From a virus, in the IMG/VR virus record IMGVR_UViG_3300033144_003992, positions 1 through 45,243 of that record: a stretch of 45,243 nucleotides of DNA; one strand, written 5' to 3'. Positions 6,375-13,872 of this stretch are shown piece by piece. A program made the position numbers and the translations under genes. The notes beneath the pieces are model-generated. The model made no database searches, was not told the origin of the DNA, and worked only from the letters and a program-made list of their open reading frames with translations. Each line of letters starts with the position of its first letter. Position 1 is the first letter of the stretch.

Positions 6375-6511
6375 CGTGGTGACTGGAGTGTGAATGTCAC
6401 CACGGAGTCATGAACCCAATACCTAATGGGCTGATGGTTCCTGTGCGAACTGATTTCCTCTCCTAAGCCAGAATTGGCTCTGTAAAGCCACCTAGATGAT
6501 CCTAAGTGGCT
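6375..6511 (-). other. Hairpin cluster with a Shine-Dalgarno but no start codon
   Basis: This 260-base gap (6260-6518) holds the stems agccac/gtggct (6486-6511) and agcca/tggct (6466-6479), then AGGAGAGG at 6464-6457 followed by AAATCAG where other copies have AAATG. Further on, a 9-bp stem cgtggtgac/gtcaccacg lies at 6375-6404. It looks like a hairpin-ribosome-binding-site module whose start codon has been lost or altered to ATC (6454-6452), which is in frame with the gene at 5969. Confidence 0.5.
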
Positions 6512-6518
6512 GTCAGAA

Positions 6519-6767
6519 CTAATCCAGTGATATCAACAGCTCATCCAATTCGATGCCTGTCTCCATCACTACGTGCTCCCAATCATCCTGCTCGGCTGAC
6601 CGAGACCAGACTCCCAGCCCGTAGAAAAGAGCTGGGCCAAACGTAATTGCCGCCCAAGGCAGCCACCCGCCCAAACTCGTTGGGTTGGTCGTCATCGTCA
6701 AGATCCAGGCAAACTGACCGAATGCGTACGTAATGGACGCTAAAATAAAGCCATATACAAAGTTCAT
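6519..6767 (-). CDS. Two-helix membrane protein (82 aa)
   Basis: Hydrophobic segments at about residues 3-25 (VYGFILASITYAFGQFAWIL) and 35-55 (WLPWAAITFGPALFYGLGVW) indicate two transmembrane helices, with an acidic cytoplasmic tail. The start follows the conserved GAGGAGAGAAAAATG block. It is probably an inner-membrane early protein; a superinfection-exclusion role would fit such proteins but is only a guess. Confidence 0.8.
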   Translation of the reverse strand: MNFVYGFILASITYAFGQFAWILTMTTNPTSLGGWLPWAAITFGPALFYGLGVWSRSAEQDDWEHVVMETGIELDELLISLD

Positions 6768-6812
6768 TTTTCTCTCCTCATAGTGGAAAACCCACTAGAA
6801 TGCGCCCGCATT
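6768..6812 (-). promoter_or_regulatory. Double stem-loop plus conserved ribosome binding block (copy F)
   Basis: Stem tagtgg/ccacta at 6781-6797 (loop of 5) and stem aatgc/gcatt at 6799-6812 lie directly before the GAGGAG of the membrane protein gene. The second can also pair with a further cgcatt at 6821-6826. Confidence 0.6.
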
Positions 6813-6835
6813 GGAGCAGACGCATTTGGTGGACT

Positions 6836-7192
6836 TTATACGTAATTGGCTATCTGGTGATTCCTGATTCCGTCAGAACCAGGCTTGTTTACCATTTTCG
6901 TCACGATACCACGAGCCTGCTTACGAGTCTTGACGCCTTCCAGTTTCTCGATCTTGTCGAGGAAAGTGGATACTTTCAGTGTGCGCTTGGAAGCCTTGCA
7001 GAGCAGTTCGTAAGCCAGCCTACGTGGGAAGCCCTTATAGAAATGCTCTTCCTGACCTGCGACTGCCTTGATCTTACGAGTTTCATCCAATTTTGCCTTC
7101 TTTTGGACTTTGGCTGCCGCTTTGGGCTTGGCTGTCTTGGTGGACTTACGCGTGGTCTTTGCTTTTGCCGTTTTTGCTTTAGATGTGGTCAT
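6836..7192 (-). CDS. Histone H1-like, Lys/Ala-rich DNA-binding protein (118 aa)
   Basis: The first 45 residues are a Lys/Ala/Thr tail (MTTSKAKTAKAKTTRKSTK and similar), as in H1-like or AlgP-like nucleoid proteins. Residues 50-118 form a globular-looking domain with FYKGFPRRLAYELL and a basic end. It probably binds DNA or RNA through the tail. The start follows GAGGAGAGAAGTAATG; the ORF's earlier start would translate that ribosome binding site. As the first clear gene of the leftward operon it may act very early. Confidence 0.8.
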   Translation of the reverse strand: MTTSKAKTAKAKTTRKSTKTAKPKAAAKVQKKAKLDETRKIKAVAGQEEHFYKGFPRRLAYELLCKASKRTLKVSTFLDKIEKLEGVKTRKQARGIVTKMVNKPGSDGIRNHQIANYV

Positions 7193-7248
7193 TACTTCTC
7201 TCCTCAATTGGGCAGAAATGCCCCTAGCGTGGTACGGGAATGATTCCC
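7193..7248 (-). promoter_or_regulatory. Double stem-loop plus conserved ribosome binding block (copy G)
   Basis: Stem gggca/tgccc at 7210-7223 with a four-base loop and stem gggaa/ttccc at 7236-7248 precede GAGGAGAGAAGTAATG. The second hairpin shares the 13-base core gggaatgattccc with copy E. Confidence 0.65.
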
Positions 7249-7325
7249 CAATAGCGCCCGGCTGTACGAGCCCAGACGCTACTGGCGATCACTAAGATCA
7301 CAAGGAGAGAGAAAAAATGTTTCAT
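7224..7325 (-). CDS. Possible tiny exported or membrane peptide (33 aa)
   Basis: The frame reads MKHFFSLLVILVIASSVWA followed by a short polar tail, a textbook signal-peptide pattern with a candidate cleavage after the final Ala. It lies just upstream of the histone-like gene. There is no good Shine-Dalgarno, and a competing small frame exists on the other strand, so this is tentative. Confidence 0.4.
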   Translation of the reverse strand: MKHFFSLLVILVIASSVWARTAGRYWGIIPVPR

Positions 7326-7379
7326 CGCGAATTGGCCGTTACCAGCCCATACGATGCGTCTAAACCAGATCCCAGCTAG
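7317..7379 (+). CDS. Possible 20-residue leader peptide
   Basis: AAGGAGAGAGAAAAAATG on the + strand resembles the ribosome binding block used elsewhere, and opens a 20-codon frame starting MFHRELAVTSPYD. It overlaps the start of the - strand peptide at 7224-7325; at most one of the two is likely to be real. It could be a leader for rightward transcription into the 1.6-kb gap. Confidence 0.25.
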   Translation: MFHRELAVTSPYDASKPDPS

Positions 7380-7472
7380 ACTTTCCTTATCCAGCCAGAC
7401 CGCCTGATTGGGTCATATCCATGACTTCGATCCCGGGGAACTGCTCGCATCGCTCGCGATTACTTCTCTGGG

Positions 7473-7564
7473 GCGCGTAATCCTTACGGACGCGCTCACA
7501 CCGGCCAGAGACCCACACCGCAATCGGAGGAGCGGTTAACTCTAGGGCGGGCGTACCTCCCGCC
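7473..7564. other. GC-rich hairpin pair in the control region
   Basis: gcgcgt/acgcgc (7473-7495) can alternatively pair internally as cgtaa/ttacg with a TCC loop. ggcggg/cccgcc (7546-7564) has a 7-base loop. Neither has a T-run on the + strand, so they are not simple terminators. The surrounding 7430-7640 stretch is clearly more GC-rich than its neighbours. Confidence 0.5.
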
Positions 7565-8019
7565 GCACCGGGCTCACGCTACCGGCCACCTCCCGCTTCT
7601 TACGCGCCAAACGGCACTCAGACTACGCGCAGGCTAGAGGTACTTAGAGCCAAAAGCTGGGCTCACCCTGCGATAGAGGTACTATGACCTGTGTGCTAAT
7701 GAAACGCAAACGTGCTGAATTCTCTTTATATATCAACGACTTATACCTGGCCTGATTCCCTGGCGAGATGCAAACTTGCATTATTTTACCGCTCCGGAAA
7801 TAAAAAAAGCGTATAGAAAACAACAGGTTACGAGTGGGAATGACTTATCAAGAATGATTCCTACGCTCCGGGAGGGAGCAATTGATTGGGTAGGTAGTGG
7901 ATATTATTGGTGATCGTATGGGCTGAGGATTGACGAATGGTGATATGGGCTGTAGCCTAGTATGGGGAATAATGTTGGTTGCCCTGGCCTTGTAGAATGC
8001 TTTGGTATTAGTTGGATGT

Positions 8020-8065
8020 GTCTTTGCGGATATGCGCCTCCAAGACTCTAGCAGGCCTATAGCAA
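8020..8065 (+). repeat. 46-bp direct repeat, copy 1
   Basis: Identical over 46 bases to 8150-8195. It contains a possible stem gtctt/aagac enclosing a GC-rich inner loop. Downstream, gcaagac (8062-8068) can pair with gtcttgc (8107-8113) across the spacer. Confidence 0.85.
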
Positions 8066-8149
8066 GACGCGCAAGAATGGGTTGGGCGATGCCCTGGCCG
8101 GGAGTGGTCTTGCTTAGAATCTTGTAGAATGCTTGACTGGGCTAGACTG

Positions 8150-8195
8150 GTCTTTGCGGATATGCGCCTCCAAGACTCTAGCAGGCCTATAGCAA
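8150..8195 (+). repeat. 46-bp direct repeat, copy 2
   Basis: Second copy of the 8020-8065 element, offset 130 bases. A further shared stretch, cttgtagaatgctt, precedes both copies (7989 and 8121), so the duplication was originally longer. Confidence 0.85.
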
Positions 8196-8327
8196 AGTAG
8201 CAAGATGGTGATGGAGATCTGGCCTGGCGATTGCCTTAATGCTTTGTTAGAGACCAATATAACAAAGATCAGCGCGTGTTTAGAATGAGTCTAAATGATC
8301 TGGCCGTGCCTCCCGGAAAAGTGTGTC

Positions 8328-8380
8328 TAAGCTGTTGATTCTATGGGGGTTTCAAAAAAGCCTTATAGAACAACAGCTTA
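8328..8380. other. Long near-perfect hairpin
   Basis: taagctgttg (8328-8337) pairs with caacagctta (8371-8380); after one bulged A, ttctat pairs with atagaa (8339-8344 with 8365-8370). The helix continues through GU, GC and AU pairs with one mismatch to a CAAA loop at 8353-8356. Roughly 24 pairs over 53 bases is far more than chance would give in this region. It could be an RNase III site, a small RNA or a protein-binding site. Confidence 0.75.
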
Positions 8381-8393
8381 GAGCTGAAAGGAT

Positions 8394-8419
8394 GGTGTTC
8401 CTATAGTAGAAGGGACACC
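8394..8419. other. Second stem-loop next to the long hairpin
   Basis: ggtgttcc pairs with gggacacc (one GU) around a 10-base loop. It follows the 8328-8380 hairpin by 13 bases, so the two may form one structured RNA. Confidence 0.5.
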
Positions 8420-8574
8420 GATATGGCCTATATACCTGGGTCTGTTAGGGTTGTAGTGGTTATACAGGGATATTAACAGGTTACAGTGGATATATATTAT
8501 CGTTTGTTAGGAGTCAGTACCGTATCCCGGGCAAGATGGTTCCCCATCACGGATTTTGATTCGGCCTATAGACA

Positions 8575-8601
8575 TTGTCGGTTAACTGTTTGATTTATAA
8601 G
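8575..8601 (+). promoter_or_regulatory. Weak candidate rightward promoter
   Basis: TTGTCG (8575-8580) and TATAAG (8596-8601) are separated by 15 bases, shorter than optimal. The -35 hexamer is the same as in the better promoter at 1945-1917. If active it would read toward the terminase genes. Confidence 0.25.
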
Positions 8602-8822
8602 GGAAAACTGGCATTTTTGGGTCTTTTTGCAAGCAATCCTTGCTCTGCCTGCATATTTCCGGTAGGGTCACACATAACCCCATTTGTTTGTGATCGCACC
8701 TGGCTCCGGTCATCTCCGGCACGATAGCTAGCAAATGAGGATAGAGTCCAGAGGCACTATCCAGTAGGCAATGGGTCTTTGCCGATGCTTCCCGGTACTG
8801 GGGCTGTGGCGAATTGGCTCGA

Positions 8823-8848
8823 TGGAGGAGGGCAGTGGAGGAGGGCAG
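8823..8848 (+). repeat. 13-bp tandem repeat, two copies
   Basis: TGGAGGAGGGCAG is repeated exactly, head to tail. It lies about 150 bases before the terminase small-subunit candidate, where packaging sites are often found. Confidence 0.7.
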
Positions 8849-8885
8849 ATCAAATCAGTTGGATAGGTATCCAATCCATTGCCAC

Positions 8886-8907
8886 CTGGCGCTCGTTCCT
8901 GCGCCAG
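8886..8907. other. Stem-loop before the terminase genes
   Basis: ctggcgc/gcgccag, 7 bp with an 8-base loop. No T-run follows on the + strand. It may shape the late leader or belong to a packaging site. Confidence 0.45.
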
Positions 8908-9003
8908 TTGCAGAGGCTTATATAGTGAAATTATGTGCACCGAGATTTTGAAAAAAGTTCAAACCAAGCAATCTAGTAATTGCTCTAAATCAAAGCCATC
9001 AAC

Positions 9004-9405
9004 GTGAAGAACGTAGTCATCCCATTCCAGCGCAATAAAAAAGTATCAGACTTAAGGACTCACTTAAATGGGCCAGCCTTGCTTGGTTCATTGAGTTCGC
9101 ACCTAAAAGCAATTGGGGCAATAGAAAAAGAACTAGAAAGCAGCATCCAGGATTTTGACCGCGAGATTCTGGATAAAGACGGCGAGGTCATCAGAACAGA
9201 AACCTACAGATCCACAATTCTTGATAAGGAGACCATTGCTGTTTACCATACCAGAATGAATGCCCGGAAGCTGCAGATTGATACGACGCTCAAAATGCTA
9301 AATAAGGTGATGCCAGACCTTAAGGCAATTGAAAACACTGAAGACATAGCCAACGCAGCAGAACGTGCGCTGAGTGCATTCGCACAAGCCGCAGCAGAAG
9401 AATAA
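9004..9405 (+). CDS. Probable terminase small subunit (133 aa)
   Basis: First gene of the rightward block, overlapping the large terminase by one base (TAATG), the usual position of the small subunit. The sequence is largely helical: residues about 30-100 look coiled-coil (GAIEKELESSIQDFDREI), followed by an Ala-rich end. I do not see a clear helix-turn-helix, so the role rests on position. The start is a GTG with no visible Shine-Dalgarno and may be wrong. Confidence 0.65.
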   Translation: MKNVVIPFQRNKKVSDLRTHLNGPALLGSLSSHLKAIGAIEKELESSIQDFDREILDKDGEVIRTETYRSTILDKETIAVYHTRMNARKLQIDTTLKMLNKVMPDLKAIENTEDIANAAERALSAFAQAAAEE

Positions 9406-10934
9406 TGAATATGCCCACCACAAGGCAGGACTGGGCAGAATTTGCGCAACAAAACACTCACCGGATACGCACAGACCCGGTTTGGTTCATGAAGACTGTC
9501 TTTAAAATAGACCTGGACATCTGGCAAGAAGAAGCATTTGATGCTATGGCAGACGTTGTCCGGAAGCATTACGGTGAGCCAACCAAGCTGAACCATGAAG
9601 GCAGGACGAAGTTCACCATTCGGGCTATGCATGGGCCAGGCAAGACATTCTTCGCAGCAGCGGCCATAATATGGTTCCATTTCGCATTTAAAGCGTTCAG
9701 CCCAGCAACAGCCCCAACGATTAAGCAGTTGAAGAATCGCTTGTGGCCAAACATCCGTAAGATACAGTCAATGGCTGATTCTTTTTGGAGGAGTGCTTTT
9801 GAGATTAGGGCAACAGAGGTAGAGTGGTACAAAGACCCTAACTGGAAGTGCGTCGCGGAAACCGGAGCCACACCAGAGAACATGCAAGGCTACCACGACC
9901 TGTTTATGCTAATTGTGTGCGATGAGGCTTCTGGTATTGATGAGGAAATGTTCCCGGTTATAGAAGGCGCACTCAGCACAGGAAAAATTGTTATTCTGTT
10001 GCTCATAGGCAACCCGACCAAGCTGATTGGGACATTTGCAGATTCACATTTAAAACCAAAAGTGGCTAAATATTATCACCAAATTCACGTAGACCTCAAC
10101 AAAACCACCAGAGTATCAAGAAAATGGGTGCAGGAAATGGGGGAGAAGTATGGCATCACCAGCCCGGTTTATCAGGTTCGTTGCCTGGGTGAGTTTGCTG
10201 ATGAGGATGAGAATCAACTTATGTCGCTTTCTTGGCTTGAATCCGCTAGAATCCGGCCGCATAAGCCTGATGGATCTATTCCACGACAACGACTGAGTAT
10301 TGATGTTAGTGATGGTGGCGCCAACTTCACAGTTATTACACACTCTATCAGATACCAGTCTTTCACATTCTTTAAGAAGCAAAGACAGTACAGTTTCAGC
10401 AAAGGAACTGCCACCACAGAAGCAGCCAACGCCGCGAAAGCATGGTTCAAGGATGCTGGGATGAACAAAGAGAATGGGGATGACATCGTGGTGGACTCGA
10501 TTGGTGTCGGTACGGGCGTGACCAGCGAATTAGCCAGCGCCGGGTTCCCGGTAATCATGTATAAAGGCGGCACGACGAGTGATGACGCAAAGATTTGGCG
10601 TTGCCGCCGGGTTCAGAGCTATATGGTGTTGCGGGACATGTTCCGGGACGGCACGGTGGTAGTGGATGAAGATTTCGTTGATGAGGATGAGTGGGATGAC
10701 TTTTATGGCCAGATGTGTTCTATAAAAGGCAAACCCGGCATCGAGAAGGTTGAGGACTTGCTCACCAAAAAGGAAATGATTGATAAGGGCATTATCAGCC
10801 CAGACAGGGCTGATAGTATGGCTATGACTTGTGCAACTCAGCAGCCTGTGTTACTCCCGGGCGTGTTGGGGAATGCTATAGTGTTTGGTGCACCATTGGA
10901 GAGTGCTAGTTATGATGCCTCAATTTCTTACTAA
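9405..10934 (+). CDS. Terminase large subunit
   Basis: The ATPase half has a Walker A-type loop in RAMHGPGKTFFAA (about residues 73-85) and Walker B in LIVCDEASG (about 169-177). The nuclease half has the acidic residues of an RNase H-like fold: LSIDVSDGG, DIVVDSIGVG and a final SPDRADSMAM. It drives DNA into the prohead and cuts concatemers. The 509-residue length is normal. It overlaps the portal start by 23 bases. The packaging type (cos or headful) cannot be read from the protein by eye. Confidence 0.95.
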   Translation: MNMPTTRQDWAEFAQQNTHRIRTDPVWFMKTVFKIDLDIWQEEAFDAMADVVRKHYGEPTKLNHEGRTKFTIRAMHGPGKTFFAAAAIIWFHFAFKAFSPATAPTIKQLKNRLWPNIRKIQSMADSFWRSAFEIRATEVEWYKDPNWKCVAETGATPENMQGYHDLFMLIVCDEASGIDEEMFPVIEGALSTGKIVILLLIGNPTKLIGTFADSHLKPKVAKYYHQIHVDLNKTTRVSRKWVQEMGEKYGITSPVYQVRCLGEFADEDENQLMSLSWLESARIRPHKPDGSIPRQRLSIDVSDGGANFTVITHSIRYQSFTFFKKQRQYSFSKGTATTEAANAAKAWFKDAGMNKENGDDIVVDSIGVGTGVTSELASAGFPVIMYKGGTTSDDAKIWRCRRVQSYMVLRDMFRDGTVVVDEDFVDEDEWDDFYGQMCSIKGKPGIEKVEDLLTKKEMIDKGIISPDRADSMAMTCATQQPVLLPGVLGNAIVFGAPLESASYDASISY

Positions 10935-13176
10935 GTTCCTGAAACCAGCGCCAGTTATCACCCCAACAAGATCTGCAATGGGTTGGAGCGAGTCCAAGCT
11001 GTATGGCAATGATTTCCCGAAGTATAACCCGGATGAGTTGATTGGGAGAAAAGGCCACCGTATCTATCGTGACATGATGATTGACGAGCAGGTCAAGGCA
11101 GTCGTCAAGTTTAAGCGCGACGCAATCACTGCGCGTGACTTTACTTTCCGCATGCCGGATGATGGTAGTGTGCCACACAACGAAGAAGCCAAACGCCGCA
11201 TAGACATTTACAACACTATGGTGCGTGAGACTCATGGATCATTTGCGGATGGCATGAACTTTGTGATGATGGCTATGTATCAGGGCTTCTCGATGACTGA
11301 GAAGCTGATTGATACATTTGACTACAAAGGCAAGCCATATCTAGGCATCAAGAAGCTGGTTCCAAAGCCATTTGACACCTTTTCCTTTAAGGTAGACCAA
11401 TATGGCACTATCAAACAGACAATCCAGAAACTCAACACTGAAGAACAAACAATAGACCTTTCCAGGTTCATATACTACGTTCAGAACCCAGAAGCAGATT
11501 ACCATTATGGCCAATCTGAACTCCGGGAAGCATACCGCAGCTGGTATTCTAAAGACATCATCATCCGGCTGTACAATATTTTTCTTGAGAAGTTTGCTGG
11601 CGGGTTAGTTATTGGTAAGCCATCAGCCGGCACTAGCTTAACCCCCGGAACCCCCGATTATAACGCAATGTTGGCTGCTATGGACTCGATTCAAGTTCAA
11701 ACCAGCCTATTACTCCCGGCTAACATCGACGTGGACATAAATCAACCGTCAACCACAGATCAGTACGAGAAGGCAATACAGATGCACGATTTGGGCATTA
11801 GTAAAGCCTTGTTGGTGCCGAACCTGTTGGGCATCACCCCGAGCGCCAACACTGGCGGTTACGCGCAGGCCAATACTCAGTTAGAAGCATTCCTGTGGAC
11901 GTTGGATGCTGATGCTATGCGCTTGGAGGAGGCTCTGAACGAGCAAATCTTTATTCCATTGAGCAAGGTCAACTTTGCAGATGGTATTGGGCCAGTCCTT
12001 AAGTTCAAGCCGGTGTCTGAGACTAAGAAGTTTGAAATTGCTAAGGTCTGGAAGGAATTGGTGGTTGGGGCTGCTGTTGAGGCTAGTGATTCTGATGAGC
12101 ACCACTTACGCGAAATGCTTGACTTCCCGGAGAAAGGTGAGCCATTGGATCTCACGCCCGAGGTTGGCGAACCGGGTGAGGTGCTTCCCGGAACATCACA
12201 ACGCAAGCCTGTAGCCAAGACCAACACCAAAGGCAAGGTGGTTAACAGTGCTGGTTTCGCTAGGGCAGAGAAGCGTGTCAGCTTCAATGTTATAGAAAAG
12301 AAAGCCACCGCGATTGAGAATGAGCGCGTCAAGGCAATTGAATCCAAGATCGTGGAAATGGTCAAGAACATTGTTGAGAGGATTGAGCATGAGAAGTTAG
12401 GTACACCATTCGCCGGCATCAATGGAATCAGCGCCATAGACTTCATCCCACGCCAAAAGAGCAAGGTTCGTAAAGAAATTGACAGCATGCTAACTCAATC
12501 ATGGGCTTTGGGTAAGAAACACGCCACAACCGAGATAAGCAAAGCCCGGAAGGAACAGTTCAAAGTTGATATGGGTCGAATTGACGTTGATGCTGCTGAC
12601 TTCTTGGCTGCTAATGGTTTTCGCATGTTCGGTATGCTTTCAGATGATATGAAGGCAATTATGCAGGGCATATTGATTAATGGCATTAAGTTCAGTTGGA
12701 CTACTAACCAGATCGTATGGAAGTTGTATGATGAGCTAGCTGCTGGCGGGTTTATATCCGCTGAAAGCGCTGCGTTATCTACCGGGCGCACGATAGAACA
12801 AGTGCTAGGGACGATAGGCACAGCCGGGGAAGCCCATAGGCTACACACAGCCGTTAGGACTAATGTGTTTGAGGCTATTAATGAGGCGCGTTTCAGCTTG
12901 TTCACTGATCCTACGCTGGATGGTTTTGTTGAGGCGCTGGAATATTCCGCTATACTCGACTCACGGACTACACGGGTTTGCCGGCACATGGATGACAGGG
13001 TGTATCCAATTGGGGATGAGGTTTGGAATAAACACCGCCCACCGAATCATTTTAACTGCCGGAGCATCTTGATTCCGGTGACTTTGATTGATGAGGACGT
13101 TGAAGGCAAAGATTCAGATGATGGGCGTTGGAGCAAGCCACCGTCCGTTTCACCACAACAAGGCTTTGGAGGTTAG
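10912..13176 (+). CDS. Portal protein (DUF935, Mu gp29-like) fused to a Mu gpF-like head domain
   Basis: Residues about 1-430 match the DUF935 portal type (RDMMIDEQVKAVVKFKRDAI, LGITPSANTGGYAQANTQLE). After a linker, residues about 480-754 end in the gpF/SPP1 gp7 signature: AILDSRTTRVCRHMD, then HRPPNHFNCRS. In Mu these are two genes; here one frame carries both. The dodecameric portal would thus bring its minor head protein along. The start ATG at 10912 follows GGAGAG by 8 bases; a second ATG is adjacent. No stop or frameshift separates the halves. Confidence 0.93.
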   Translation: MMPQFLTKFLKPAPVITPTRSAMGWSESKLYGNDFPKYNPDELIGRKGHRIYRDMMIDEQVKAVVKFKRDAITARDFTFRMPDDGSVPHNEEAKRRIDIYNTMVRETHGSFADGMNFVMMAMYQGFSMTEKLIDTFDYKGKPYLGIKKLVPKPFDTFSFKVDQYGTIKQTIQKLNTEEQTIDLSRFIYYVQNPEADYHYGQSELREAYRSWYSKDIIIRLYNIFLEKFAGGLVIGKPSAGTSLTPGTPDYNAMLAAMDSIQVQTSLLLPANIDVDINQPSTTDQYEKAIQMHDLGISKALLVPNLLGITPSANTGGYAQANTQLEAFLWTLDADAMRLEEALNEQIFIPLSKVNFADGIGPVLKFKPVSETKKFEIAKVWKELVVGAAVEASDSDEHHLREMLDFPEKGEPLDLTPEVGEPGEVLPGTSQRKPVAKTNTKGKVVNSAGFARAEKRVSFNVIEKKATAIENERVKAIESKIVEMVKNIVERIEHEKLGTPFAGINGISAIDFIPRQKSKVRKEIDSMLTQSWALGKKHATTEISKARKEQFKVDMGRIDVDAADFLAANGFRMFGMLSDDMKAIMQGILINGIKFSWTTNQIVWKLYDELAAGGFISAESAALSTGRTIEQVLGTIGTAGEAHRLHTAVRTNVFEAINEARFSLFTDPTLDGFVEALEYSAILDSRTTRVCRHMDDRVYPIGDEVWNKHRPPNHFNCRSILIPVTLIDEDVEGKDSDDGRWSKPPSVSPQQGFGG

Positions 13177-13178
13177 AC

Positions 13179-13868
13179 ATGAGTGATTATTGGTTACGTA
13201 AGTATGGCCGTAATGCGGATGTTGATGGTGCTGAGGATGTTAGTGATGTTGGAAGCAAGGTGTGGCCAACCGTAGCATTCCAAACTGAGATTGTCGGTGG
13301 CCTGAATGATATGGTTGATTCAGACGGCATCTGGACGGTTGGGATTGAAGGAGTAAACGCAGCACTAGCGGAGGTCACTGAAGTGGTGACGCTGAATGCT
13401 GCTACACCAGTTAATTTAGCCAATAGCTATTATCGCATCAACCGGATGTACACAAAAGCTGGCTCTGTTGATCTTAATGAAGCCAATATTGTCGCCCGGC
13501 ACACTGGCTCAGCTAACCTGGCAATCATTAGCTCGGCTGAAGGGCAAACGCTACAAACTCAATTCACAATGCCACTCGGCGTTACTGGGCACGTTTTAGG
13601 TTGGAATGCTAGTGCTGGTCGGGTTGGCGCTACTGGGATTGATGTTTTCGCTTCGATGCGATTACAAACACGCAACGCTGATGAGACGTGGCGCACCCGG
13701 GATAGTGCTGAAGTGCGTAACGGTGTAGACATGGAGCGTCAGTTCAGGACTCCGGTTGTTGTTATTAAGCCCGGGGCTGATGTTAGGATTCGCTGTGTAT
13801 CAATTAATACAGATAACGTTGCTATCAGTGGTGCTTTTGAATTGGAAGGTTTCAGAGACCAGAGGTAA
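13179..13868 (+). CDS. Hypothetical virion protein, beta-rich (229 aa)
   Basis: The start MSDYWLRKYGRN follows GGAGG and lies two bases after the portal stop. The sequence is beta-strand rich with Asn/Ala/Thr-rich loops (VNLANSYYRINRMYTKAGS) and has no signal or membrane segment. Between portal and protease, it is probably a minor head or decoration protein. No family is recognised with confidence. Confidence 0.8.
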   Translation: MSDYWLRKYGRNADVDGAEDVSDVGSKVWPTVAFQTEIVGGLNDMVDSDGIWTVGIEGVNAALAEVTEVVTLNAATPVNLANSYYRINRMYTKAGSVDLNEANIVARHTGSANLAIISSAEGQTLQTQFTMPLGVTGHVLGWNASAGRVGATGIDVFASMRLQTRNADETWRTRDSAEVRNGVDMERQFRTPVVVIKPGADVRIRCVSINTDNVAISGAFELEGFRDQR

Positions 13869-13872
13869 AATC

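Larger units (their letters stand above)
7380..9003. other. Long non-coding control region between divergent operons
   Basis: About 1.6 kb with stops in all frames and no open frame with a credible ribosome binding site. The first 250 bases are GC-rich and palindromic. The middle holds a 46-bp duplication and recurring ggcctata and tatagaa-caacag motifs, and the rest contains large hairpins. Position between leftward early and rightward late genes, just before the terminase, suits an origin, a packaging site or non-coding RNAs; none is proved. I found no strong sigma70 promoter or tRNA. Confidence 0.7.

Noticed and set aside
6260-6403. GTG start at 6403 giving a 144-residue protein
   Set aside because: No ribosome binding site at the GTG, whereas CAGGAGAGACAAATG marks 6259; kept only as an open question.
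8728-8940. 70-codon - strand open frame in the control region
   Set aside because: No ribosome binding site, low-complexity Pro-rich product from tandem GGAGGAGGGCAG repeats, and it lies across hairpins.
11877-12488. 203-codon open frame antisense to the portal gene
   Set aside because: Frame shadow of a strongly coding + strand; no ribosome binding site; low-complexity Ser/Thr-rich product.
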